Program-made: the position numbers and the translations under genes | Notes under the pieces: model-generated | Database searches by the model: none | What the model was told of the DNA's origin: nothing | What the model saw: the letters and a program-made list of their open reading frames with translations, nothing else | Assembly (NCBI RefSeq): GCF_964340395.1 | Contig: NC_135561.1 | Span: forward strand, 13,559,961 to 13,623,960 | Origin: Glandiceps talaboti | Taxonomy: Eukaryota; Hemichordata; Enteropneusta; Spengelidae | DNA: 64,000 bases | Reading direction: 5' to 3' | Shown here: positions 52,206 to 62,324 of the stretch, in pieces | How positions within the stretch are numbered: position 1 is the stretch's first letter | Layout: each line of letters begins with the position of its first letter

Positions 52206-55200
52206 CTATAAGGAGAGATCAAAACACACTGGGATTAAATGAGGTTATGACCCTAATAATATCACCTCTTCATTCGCCGTATCGCCATGTTCTGTTTCCG
52301 CAACGCAATACCCGACCCATGTCCTGATAATACGACGAACAAAGACGTGATATCGGTTAATAACGTATTCATTATATGCTCATGGCCAGGAACTCAAAGA
52401 GGAAACATGAGAACTAAAAAGAGCAGAGCCTGCTATGTGCTTTGTGCGTTGCATGACTCTGTTTTAAGGTGATGGCATTCATGAACATGTCAACATGCTA
52501 CAACTATCGTAAACCTTCATCATCTATGTTTCTCTGTTATAACGATTTTATGTTCGTGTAAACGTGATATTGGGTCAATTACAGTAACATATCTATGCAT
52601 AATTATTTGAGAACAATCTATCTATAAACCTTGATTTACTTGTTGGTGAAATATTTCACAGACGGAATAAATAGAAGGCTTTGACCTTGTGCAATTTTAA
52701 TCCTCCCGTTTATCCTCGTAAATTCTGTATTTGATCATATTTTATCCTCATTTGTTTTCCTCATAAACGTTGTATTAAATCATTTTATCATGCATGTACA
52801 TTTTCAGCATTGTAAAGAGCACTGAGCTGAAGTGTGGTGCCATTTTATAGACTATGCTATCATTCTTGACAAACTATTACTTTTTCAAATATCATTTACT
52901 GCGCATAAAATGCCGTATATACGTTACCAATAAACCTACCTCTGAATCAGTCTTTATCAGAATATTCTTTTCACAAACACATCCATGAATGATTTTTCTG
53001 CCATGTAGGAATTGCAATGCCTTAGTTACGTCGACAGCTAAGATGTAAACTTCGCCAATGGTCAACCTCGAACGTCTCTCAATGTGTATGGATAATGGTG
53101 TGTACGTTGAGGATCCTTCTAACATAACAATATGACTGGTAGGCAATTCTTTGATAAACAAAGAAGCTGTGGTAAACCATAATACAATACCACAGGTAAA
53201 ATTAATGTGTTTGCCCGAACAAGAACTGTTATTGCATAGATTATGCTTAACAAGTTACACTTTATTGAGTTTGCATGCACCATTAGTATTCATATCTCTC
53301 AACTTTTATGGATAATTTTACGCTAACAAGCCCATTGGAAATACTAAATAATTACATTCACAACATTACTATTCATCACAACTAGTATTTCTAGCACGGC
53401 ATGGCGCCAATAATACAAGTGACCTTAATGAAAAGAACAAAAATATTATAGCAAGTATGGGCGAGGTAGGTATGTATGTAATCTGAAAAAAATATATATA
53501 TTAGCGTGATTTTGAAATACATGCATGCACGTAGACAGACAGACGTAGGTACGTACAGAAATAGTCACACATTCGGAAAATATATAAAGCCAGCGGGAAC
53601 AGCCTAATAAAGAAGACTTATTCATTAGACTTACCTATCTGATAGGGGCTAACACCACGAAGCTTACCCATCTGATATTGGTTGACATCTCGTGTAACCT
53701 CTGAGCTTTGATGTTGTCCTGCTTTGGTATCTGTCTTCTTGAAGTTTATCGTTGATATAGTATATAGGATTGGATTCATAGCAGAATTGAAAGGTAAAAT
53801 AAAGACAGCTGTCCAAGCATAAACAATGCCTGGAATTGTGACTGTATCAGTCAGTGCCAATATACCCATGACAGTGATCGGTACCCAACAACAAAAGTCT
53901 GTTAGTACAATCAGCGTCATGCGTTTAGCAATGGTTGCTGCCTCTTTGGAACTTTTTGATGACTTTAACCCAGAAGCCTTCCTTGACCGCCGTACAGAAA
54001 CGTACATTAACAAGTAACACACGAAAATCAAAATGAAAGATAGGAAATTCAAAGCCAAAAAGATAGCGACAGAAAACTCCCAGCCAGGAATACTTTCATT
54101 AGTGAGATGTAATGACAGACAGACAGCTGAACGACCATAGAAAGACTCACCAAAATACCGTATACCCACCAAGGGGAGAAGGCTAACCACGGCAACTAAA
54201 ATCCAACCGACGACAATCAAGTATGTACAAGTTTTCAGTTTCAAGCGAATAAATTTGAAAGGAAAAACAATAATCACAAAACGATCTATGGTCATCACTG
54301 TTAAAGTAAAGACAGACACTTCACTTGACAATGTCGACAGAAACCCAGCAAAACTACACAGGGCACTACTTCGCCAGAGAGCATCATATTGTATGTATTC
54401 CCCTCTGTAGTACATGTCTGCCGATGCAATAATTAGGAGATAGATGCCCATTAATAGATCTGCTAAAGCAAGATTCCAAATCAGGAGATTTGGAACATTT
54501 TTAAGATCGTATTTCTTAATCCGCCATATTATAACAAAAATGTTGCCAAGAAACGCAAGAACGCCGAAGATCCAAATACAAAATCGTTGTATCTTGTTCG
54601 CCATAAGGTCCTCACATGATGAGAAAACGTCAGCATGTGGAGTGCAAACTTCCACTTGGTGATATTTCCTTACGAGACAGCAATACTTATAAGCCTCAGT
54701 ATATCTGTAAAGAAATACAGAAGTAGATACAGAAAATTATGCTATTGCCAAAAGCAGATCTCGCCCATAAATTATCACCATTACCTCAAAGATATGTGTA
54801 CCAAATTTAGCTTGAATTGGAAAAGTGATGACGGAGACAGCCAGCCAGACAGAAAAAGGAAAGGATATGGCACAGATGGGCACGTGCACAAAACCACAAA
54901 ACCTCTTCGACACATGAGAGGTCAATAGTGCAGGATATTTATACATACCATCGGTGTCGCTACTTATATTAATGGTAAACCGGTAAATGTATTTAAATGG
55001 GAGTCATTCCAATACATTTTAGTGTTAAGGCATCAACATAACTATAACAATCACTTACATTTTCCTTAAATTCACTAATGCTTCAAACAATCCTGTTGAC
55101 TGCACATTAAACATGTTACCAGTCAAATCCCTGCAAATAAGAATAATTGGTATTTGTACTGTTTATTATAAATGCATGACAGTCACAAACCATTAGCGGT

Positions 55201-56544
55201 CCAAGTGCAACAAACCCGCGGGCTTGCCTGGCGAAAACGGGTGTCATAAAAGTTGTTTGCATCTCTAAAGCTGTTTGTAGCGTTACTTATAATAGCCTAA
55301 TAAATTGATAACAACTGATATAAGACGGAGATACGGTTTGACTCAATTGACTCACTCCTTAGAAATGATCTTACGCTGTGAACTACACTTTTACAGCTGT
55401 TTACTTGTGTTATGTAAGAGCCCATCATCACATGTGTAAATATTGGTACTCTTTGATAACAAGTCCACTTGCTTGGCTAATGGCTTGTCCCAGTAATGTG
55501 TTAATTTTGTAAAAAAAGGAAATAAATAAACCAAAGCATTTGAAGTATAAAGTTTCATATTATCATATAAAATATAATAAACACTTACAGTAATTGTAGG
55601 TAGCCAAGGTCATCAAAGGTACCTACTCCTATCTCGATTATTCGATTGCCTGAAAGGTACCTAACAAATAAAATAAATAATTACAAACACGATCAAATAA
55701 AACTTACGACTGTGAAAGCAAACCTTCAGTTACACATAAGCTTAAACACAGACTAAAACAACTGTCTCAACATTTTGATATTAGCTATTACAGGATGTAA
55801 ATGTAACTCACAGCAGTGTAGCATTGCAATAACGAGTCTTTCTTTTCTATCAAGCTTTAAATGACGCATGCACTTCTTTACCATCAATATACAAGTCATG
55901 TACTAAATTATCTGACATTTGAAGTTTGCATTCTTAAGATACAACCCAATTACCGAAAGTAATTAATGATGCAAATTTATCATTAAGATTAAATCCATTA
56001 CAAAGAGGATTTAAAGGATATGTGTGCTTTCGCATGGTTGATGTATGAGCCAAATTGTATGAAATTTGAAGCATGCATTCCATAGATATAGATTAATTAT
56101 TTTAAAGATCATTAATTAATCAAATTACTAATTAAAAGTAAAACTATGTCAAGGAGCTCTATTCATGTGTGCATTGTTATGGCTGATATATTTACCAAAT
56201 TACATAAAATTCGAAGCTTGCATACTTAAGATATAGCCTAATTACCGAAAATAACTAATTATGCAAACTAATGATTAAAAAGCGGTAGGCTAAATCAACA
56301 AACTTTATAGGACATATGCGCTTTGTTTGGTTATATATATGTACCAAGTTACATTGGATTTGAAGAATGCATTCCAAAGATATGGCCTAATTACTAAAAA
56401 CCATTAATTATGCAATTGACTAAGTTATGTTCATTTGGACATGGATGCTTTACCAAAATATAATCAGTTCTTGTCATTACCATATGGAAGAGGTGTAGCA
56501 GGTGTCATTGGAATCGATGGAGTAATTCTTTAAGTATCGCGTTC

Positions 56545-56593
<49 letters not shown>

Positions 56594-59584
56594 AAAACAA
56601 ACAAACAAACAAACAAACAAACAAACAACAGACATACGCATAAAATAACCTTCCATTACGGGAGGTAGGCTGTCGACAGTCGTTGGTGCCTTGTTTTGCT
56701 ACGTTTTATCTAAAATTAAAGTCGTCGCATTGCTCCGATCCGGAGCAATACTATAACCGAGTACTGATAGCAACAGCGAGTGCCGGAGAACGCTGTTCCT
56801 ATCAGTACGCGTTAGTATTCAGTGCTACGGAACAAGGTGACGACTTTGTTTTAGATGAAATGTAGCAAAGAAGGCACGAACGACTGTCGACAGTTTATAC
56901 GGGAGGTAAAAATGAACTACTTACAAGTTTTGAAGATTTCGTAGTCCGAAAAACAAAAGTTCAGCTAATCTTGTTATCACATTGTTTGTCAAATCCCTGG
57001 ATATATAAAAGAAATAGGTAATTAAATTACATCACATGATGAGACCAGTATGATGCGATGTATTTATCTGTATACATAACGGCAACCGCACACAAGCTAA
57101 TACAACGACAATATCCCAATGGTTCAAAAATATCTACTTGTGAAACAAGTGAACGTGTGGTTGCAAGTTTCAATTGAAAGGTAAGACAGATTAAACGGTA
57201 AACATCTAAAATGACATATAGTCAATATTTAATTCGGCAAAAGAGACAAACAAATCATAGTTCAAAATATCGTTGAATGTTTATATCAATGGGAGAGAAA
57301 TTGTGACGGAAGATAATTTATACTCACAGTGAAAATAAATTCATCAATTGTCTGAACGCCATTGTTGGTATTCTTTCGATCCTATTGTTTGATATGTTGC
57401 TGAATTGATCAATTAAAATTAATGGTTTAGTATACACAGTTACAGACAACTTCTTTTAAAACGCGTTGGTACAATTCTGGCAAATTAAGAAAAAAAATCA
57501 AAACAAAACAAAACAAAACAAGAAAAAAGATAATCAAATGAGCAGTCTCTCTACTAAAAATATACTTACAGTTCTCCAAGAAATTTGTAAGTATCAAAAT
57601 TCACTTCGGACATATTCAAATTATTTCCTGTGAATGTTCTGTAAGACAAAAAACAAATCAAACAGATGTACATAATTAACGTACTAAAACATACAATCTT
57701 CTAAACAATCCCTGTCAGCGCATTGATACTTATAAGTCTAGCACTATTTATAGTGTGCTGTTAACTCCAATTTTCGATGAAACATATAAGTTAATACGGT
57801 GGCAAGGAGGTGGTATTCCCCTTAGTCTTATTTTTGCACAATAGACGTCCCACTTTGTGGAAGTGGTTGAGGTTGAATATTATCATAATGGTAATGGCAT
57901 TTGATTGAAATGTTTGTATAGAACAAATAAGTACGCTACTTTTGAACTGGCGGTAAAAAGTTTTAACAAATTCAATGACTGAGAGAATGCAATGTGATAT
58001 TTATACGGTACACAGTCATATTTGGCAAACTGTGAACATTTGAACAACTTAAACATCAACTGCTAAAACTTGAAAATTGTATAGGCAAATATTATTTAAA
58101 AGTGAAAATACAAATACCGTATGTGACCACCCACTTAAACGTTAAAGTAAATACGTTAGTGAGTAACGACTTGAATTTGCAAACCCATTTATATTCATAT
58201 ATTTTTCCATAATTGAAATAACCTTGGTGTTGAGACCGTCAAAACCGTTCATACTAAAAGAAAGAGAAAGCTTCACTTACATCTTTCGAGTATTCTCGTC
58301 AATATCGTCTGGAAAATCAAGCATTTCATTACTGATACATTCTATAATGTAGCCTTCACACAGACAATTCTTCGGGCAGAGAAACCCTATGTACATTAAA
58401 ATAGCATTTGATAAAGTTAACTTGTGGCGACTCAGATCTTAAACTTATCATTACAAAAATGTATAGTAATTTGCTACAACTTTCTTACATTTTCATGAAG
58501 AAAACTTCTCATTTAGAGCAGTTCAACAACATCTTGTACATTTGTACTCTGCCATGCTTACACAATAACAATGGTTGTGTGCAACACTGTTGCATATCAA
58601 ACTTTTGTATGTGCACCTTAGTGACAGATTGATAATATTAATAATAAAAACAAGCATTGGTTGACTAAGTAGATTGGAAGGATTATCGAACTCTAACCTA
58701 TACCTAAACTATACAATCTACACTATTCTGCCGTTCACTCTTCAGACGTATATGTATCAGTACAATCCATGTTGTCATTCAGCCGTCTATATAGTAGGTT
58801 ACTGTGTATACGATAATGTTAGTTCTTGTTACAGCACATCGGCTTTTAACAACCATCTGTTATTGGCTTAGATCATATCATGTAGTATAGTCTCTCTTTT
58901 ATTACACTTTCTTTGTGCAAAATGGGAATTCATTTTCAATTCGCGTTACAGCACACGTACAATATATGAGCTTTGTGTTTGCTACATAACATATCTCAGG
59001 GTAATAGACGTCTGATCTTGTAGCATCCTCCTGAAAAATAGGCAATACTTGTTAACTAAATAGTCGATATGCACTTCTACCACGTAGAGGAAAACAATTA
59101 ATATGTACAATTTACTTACCACAAAGAATTTCATCATCACCATTTGCGCAATGTTTTATGCCATCACACTGCTGCCATAAAGGTATACAGTTATCACTTC
59201 CATGGCATTTGTAGTCACCCTCGCACATGATTGATCCCTTGTCTGTGGTACCAATACAAAATGATTATAGTGCATCATACATAATGATAGAATCGAAGCT
59301 ATTAACCTGCTTCCATCAATATCACAAGTCTTGAAGAAAGACTTATTTTTCGTCTCTTTATTTTTTTCCTGTATGTATTGTATACTTTTCAGCATCAGTA
59401 TGTTATTGATAAAAACCTGGGTCAATTAAAGTAATTTCATTTTGCAGTCAGTTAAGGTTTCCATGTGATAACCAATATGCAAGATTTGTACGGTAATAGT
59501 TATGTGTTATTATTCAGTGCCTGCAAATTATATGGTGTTAGTCCCAAATAAGCAAAGTTCAGAGGAAGGGGGTTTGTCTAGCCA

Positions 59585-59633
<49 letters not shown>

Positions 59634-59843
59634 GCAAGCATAAGGCCATGTGTCCACCCTTGTCCACCTGTATGTTTGAAAAGCATGAACGTATTTCAAC
59701 CAAACCTGGTAGAAAGGTCATATGCCAGTCCACATGTGCATATCATTTTGATTCTTGACTCCTGCCAGAGATAATCGCCGAATGGCATTTGTATCTATCT
59801 TTCAAAAATTAATGTCTACCCACTATAATGACCACAAAAACAT

Positions 59844-59891
<48 letters not shown>

Positions 59892-62324
59892 TAACAACAA
59901 CAAACAATAACACAACAACAATAACAACAACAACAAAGTAGTACGATAATTCTGTTTTACAAATTCATAACCAAACTGTACAGCTTCATTGACCAGTAAT
60001 GTCTGCAACTGGATTATGGGTTAATGTAGTATGGAAGTGTATGATCAGGGTCGACAAACCACTATAACTTGCAAAGCCAATTTTTGGTTTTGAACCACAT
60101 ATGTTACACGTAATCATGATAACCTATCAGAAATGGTACCTATGGTAATGTTGGTGTTTGTATTTAAATGGTGACTATGCGATAAAAACACTAATTAGAA
60201 GTTATTTTTAATATTTAAATCTGACCTTTAACATGAAGGTCACGGATAAAAATCAGAAAAATGGTGTCTGACTATCCCTCTAGGTAAGAAATTTGAGAGT
60301 AGTTTTATTTGACCTTACACATGAAGGTCAAAGTCAAAGGTTGCATGGCTACAAAGTTAATTATGTTAGTATGTACCTAAAACTTGAAATTGAGTTATGG
60401 TTGCATTAGCTGACCACAGATAAACCCATGCATAGGCTAACAAGGATATTTCCTTGCCTGTTTAGGGTTAAAAAGACAAATATACTTACCACAGTTTTGT
60501 TCATCCTGTCCATAAGCACAATCTTGAACACTGTCACACCGTCGATGGAGTGGTATACAGTATGATGATGGACACTTGAACATCCCAGCAGGACATTGAT
60601 ATAAATCTGTCAAGTACAAGATGTTTATCAGAATTGCATCGGTTGATGATAAACGAAATTTAGAAAATGTTATGGCATTTAAACAATCTTTATTTATTCG
60701 AGTTAACGTTAACGAGACATGGGTCACAGTTGCACAAACAATAATGTATATAAAATGTCATGGTAATCAAATTGTACTTGAAACATGGTAAAAATGCAGA
60801 TGTAAAACACCTTGCGTGTTTTCGATTTGCACAGATAAGGATGAACTTATTAATAAGGATTTGGTTAGGCCTGCGAAATACAGTTGGATGACATTCATGT
60901 AATATATAATCCAAATTTATCATTTAATTTGTTTGAAAACTCAAATTCTAATTCCGTTGTTGGTAGGTGTGTATGTAAGAGGACGCTGTCAGTTAAACCA
61001 CCCAGGAATATTAATCAGAATCTTCATTTTGTCGTTATTGAAGGTTTCTTCACTTTCTTGGTGTAGAGTGTAGGCAATATTGATGTGATTGGTCTAATGA
61101 GTTCGGGGAAATGTGATGTTAAAGTCGACTGTTAATCTGTGGTTATTAATTTGTTAGTTTTGATATACATTATAATAATATCCTGTTAACAGTGAAGTCA
61201 GTTGTTGGGTATGTATATTCTGACTATATGTCTCAGCTTATTTTAAAAGTTTGATATTTTACACAAAGCATTCTTTAAATGTGGATTTCGCTCAATCGTC
61301 TCTAAATAATTAGGATTTAAAATCATGAGAAATTTCGAGCGGAAGAGATCAACCATGATACAACTATGGAACTGTAAACGATAGTGGGTTATCTTTCCAT
61401 GACAACTCTTGACAGTAAGTAGGATATGTTAAACATCTGATTTTTCTCTCCAGGAGAAATAAAATAACAATTCCTAGTTAATGTTGAGTGATATTCAGTC
61501 TTTGTTTTGTCATGATATTTCACGATAAGAAGAGAAATTAAAATGGAAGTTTTGATAACAATTTTGTGGGTTTATTTTTGAATACCGTATTGTGTGTTTA
61601 TATAGGCACGTCACCTTCTGGACTGCTAGGTACGTTTCCCTACCAGGTGAACCTCTGTATATGTTAGTTAATAATGTGCATGCAGAATACTCACTAGAAG
61701 CAATGGAGAACAATGAAAATGATAACGAAGCATTCAAACTGCAGTTTCAGAATGATAATATTCATTGTTAGCTCAGTGTACAAAGCCAAACTTGAACAAT
61801 TTAAAAATGTAGGTTTGGAAAGCATGCTATGTTCATCTATGCTGGAGCGGACATTCTTTGCATATATGCTTCTTTAACGATTAAAGTTGAATGTGCTAAA
61901 TAGCAATGTCTCCTCATATATGTACAAAATATAATTACTCAAATGTGAATTATATTATAAAGAAGACACATTATTTAGGGTTCATTACTTTTGTTCTGAA
62001 AATACTTATCTATTGCATACTTTTTTATATAATTCAATATATCACACGTACCACAGTTCTGCAGATGTGTGACGTCACGGCACCCAACTTGATAGCCATA
62101 CTCATCAAAATCATAGATACACATCCATTGCCGGTCAATGCAGTTACCAAAGTGACATTGAAATTCATTTGTCACACACTGGTTCTGTGTCCCTTTAAAA
62201 TCATCTTCAAATCCACAATCTACTTCATCTTCGTGTTGGTTACCAACACAGTCCTTTATCCCATCACAGACAGCACGATATGGGAGGCAAGTATCACTGT
62301 AACAACGGAAACCCCTACATATTT
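52068..62324 (-). CDS. LDLa-LRR G-protein coupled receptor with C-terminal kinase-like exons
   Basis: A 12-exon model on the minus strand: 62324-62052, 60606-60490, 59242-59120, 58386-58281, 57638-57570, 57399-57328, 56996-56925, 55660-55589, 55130-55059, 54704-53635, 53166-52940 and 52205-52068. All phases agree (1-1 for LDLa, 2-2 for LRR, then 1, then 0), giving about 800 codons to a TAA. The product is a surface receptor with four LDLa modules, an LRR N-cap, five LRRs, an LRR C-cap, a class A 7TM domain and a kinase-like tail. This matches the GRL101/relaxin-receptor type (LDLa plus LRR plus 7TM) on the outside. The signal peptide and first exon(s) are not found and may lie beyond 62.4 kb. 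The ligand is unknown. Confidence 0.8.
52206..52939 (-). other. Intron between the two kinase-like exons
   Basis: 734 bp, phase 0. No further exon recognised; a 61-codon plus-strand frame at 52287-52472 has no features of a gene. Confidence 0.5.
52940..53166 (-). CDS. Receptor exon: kinase-like region, part 1
   Basis: 227 nt, phase 1 in (completing G|CT from the 7TM exon) and phase 0 out; acceptor TACCACAG at 53168-53167, donor GTAGGT at 52939. Residues read 'PTSHIVMLEGSS' (like beta-4/beta-5 of a kinase), 'LTIGEVYILAVDV' then 'TKALQFLHGRKIIHG' (helix E) and 'CVCEKNILI' (catalytic loop). Compared with HRDxKxxN, the Arg and the catalytic Asp are replaced (HGC) while the Asn is kept. This predicts an inactive kinase fold. 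No exon for the glycine loop or the VAIK lysine was found in the 468-bp intron before it. Confidence 0.68.
53167..53634 (-). other. Intron between 7TM and kinase-like exons
   Basis: 468 bp, phase 1. I looked here for a kinase N-lobe (GxGxxG, VAIK) on the minus strand and saw none. Short (CAGA)-like sequence near 53536. Confidence 0.5.
53635..54704 (-). CDS. Receptor exon: LRR C-cap and seven-transmembrane domain
   Basis: 1,070 nt, phase 2 in and phase 1 out, acceptor TTTACAG. The first 35 residues form the Cys-rich hinge ('YTEAYKYCCLVRKYHQVEVC', 'FSSCEDLM') typical of LRR receptors. Seven hydrophobic helices follow. Class A signatures: 'NLALADLL' in TM2 (Asp 2.50), Cys in 'SALCSF' at TM3 paired with Cys in 'SAVCLSL' in loop 2, 'TIDRFVIIVFPF' (DRF in place of DRY), 'FCCWVPI' in TM6 and 'NSAMNPILYTI' in TM7. 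The whole 7TM is one exon, as in many LGR genes. The open frame would run 5 codons past the splice donor GTAAGT at 53634 to a stop, so an unspliced form ends 'QIGKSNE'. The apparent start near 54655 is internal; the true start is in upstream exons. Confidence 0.9.
55059..55130 (-). CDS. Receptor exon: LRR 5
   Basis: 72 nt, phase 2-2, acceptor TTGCAG, donor GTAAGT. Reads 'DLTGNMFNVQSTGLFEALVN' then LRKM. Confidence 0.85.
55589..55660 (-). CDS. Receptor exon: LRR 4
   Basis: 72 nt, phase 2-2, acceptor TGTTAG, donor GTAAGT. Reads 'YLSGNRIIEIGVGTFDDLGY' then LQLL. Confidence 0.85.
55900..56450 (-). repeat. Inverted copies of the ~146-bp satellite family in receptor intron
   Basis: Three to four monomers in reverse orientation to 18.4-19.4 kb. 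On the plus strand here: 'CTTAAGATATAGCCTAATTA', 'CCGAAAATAACTAATTATGC', 'AACAAACTTTATAGGACATA', 'TGTACCAAGTTACATTGGAT'. They lie in the intron between LRR 3 and LRR 4. Confidence 0.75.
56549..56628. repeat. (CAGA)n and (CAAA)n compound microsatellite
   Basis: About 11 CAGA units followed by about 9 CAAA units in the same receptor intron. Confidence 0.95.
56655..56915. mobile_element. Fold-back MITE flanked by 11-bp direct repeats
   Basis: The left arm begins 'GCTGTCGACAGTCGTTGGTG' at about 56669 and continues 'CCTTGTTTTGCTACGTTTTA'. The right arm, ending at about 56893, is its reverse complement with few changes, for ~60 bp. The direct repeat 'TACGGGAGGTA' lies just outside each end (56656-56666 and 56899-56909). 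A target-site duplication of 9-11 bp would suit a Mutator-like element. The middle has a second palindrome 'ATTGCTCCGATCCGGAGCAAT' less one base. No transposase. Confidence 0.7.
56925..56996 (-). CDS. Receptor exon: LRR 3
   Basis: 72 nt, phase 2-2, acceptor ATCCAG, donor GTAAGT. Reads 'DLTNNVITRLAELLFFGLRN' then LQNL. Confidence 0.85.
57328..57399 (-). CDS. Receptor exon: LRR 2
   Basis: 72 nt, phase 2-2, acceptor ATTCAG, donor GTGAGT. Reads 'ISNNRIERIPTMAFRQLMNL' then FSL, a standard 24-residue LRR (NNxIxxIPxxxFxxLxxLxxL). Confidence 0.85.
57570..57638 (-). CDS. Receptor exon: LRR 1
   Basis: 69 nt, phase 2-2, acceptor TTACAG, donor GTAAGT. Reads 'TFTGNNLNMSEVNFDTYKFL' then GEL; the N-N-L core is clear. 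It is 3 nt shorter than the other repeats. Confidence 0.78.
58281..58386 (-). CDS. Receptor exon: LRR N-terminal cap
   Basis: 106 nt, phase 1 in and phase 2 out, acceptor ACATAG, donor GTAAGT. 'FLCPKNCLCEGYIIECISNE' is the Cys pattern of an LRRNT cap, followed by 'LDFPDDIDENTRKM', the usual run into the first repeat. The phase change 1 to 2 marks the switch from LDLa to LRR exons. Confidence 0.82.
59120..59242 (-). CDS. Receptor exon: LDLa module 4
   Basis: 123 nt, phase 1-1, acceptor ACCACAG, donor GTAAGT. One complete LDLa: 'CEGDYKCHGSDNCIPLWQQC' then 'DGIKHCANGDDEILCG'. Confidence 0.9.
59581..59632. repeat. (CTGT)n microsatellite
   Basis: About 12 CTGT units in the intron between LDLa 3 and LDLa 4. 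Confidence 0.95.
59846..59936. repeat. (CAA)n microsatellite
   Basis: About 27 CAA units with a few TAA interruptions. Leu/Cys-rich frames on the minus strand are artefacts. Confidence 0.95.
60490..60606 (-). CDS. Receptor exon: LDLa module 3
   Basis: 117 nt, phase 1-1, acceptor TTGACAG, donor GTAAGT. One complete LDLa: 'YQCPAGMFKCPSSYCIPLHR' then 'CDSVQDCAYGQDEQNCG', six cysteines and the acidic calcium site in place. Confidence 0.9.
62052..62324 (-). CDS. Receptor exon: two LDLa modules
   Basis: 273 nt, phase 1-1, acceptor GTAACAG, donor GTACGT. Module one has six cysteines and the calcium motif 'CDGIKDCVGNQHEDEVDC'. Module two, 'CVTNEFQCHFGNCIDRQWMC', keeps six cysteines but its calcium loop ('DFDEYGYQVGC') is altered. 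LDLa modules in this receptor type contribute to ligand binding or signalling. Confidence 0.85.

Noticed and set aside
52287-52472. Plus-strand 61-codon frame
   Set aside because: It lies in the intron between the two kinase-like exons and shows no family features.
59823-60008. Leu/Cys-rich minus-strand frame
   Set aside because: Translation of the (CAA)n microsatellite.
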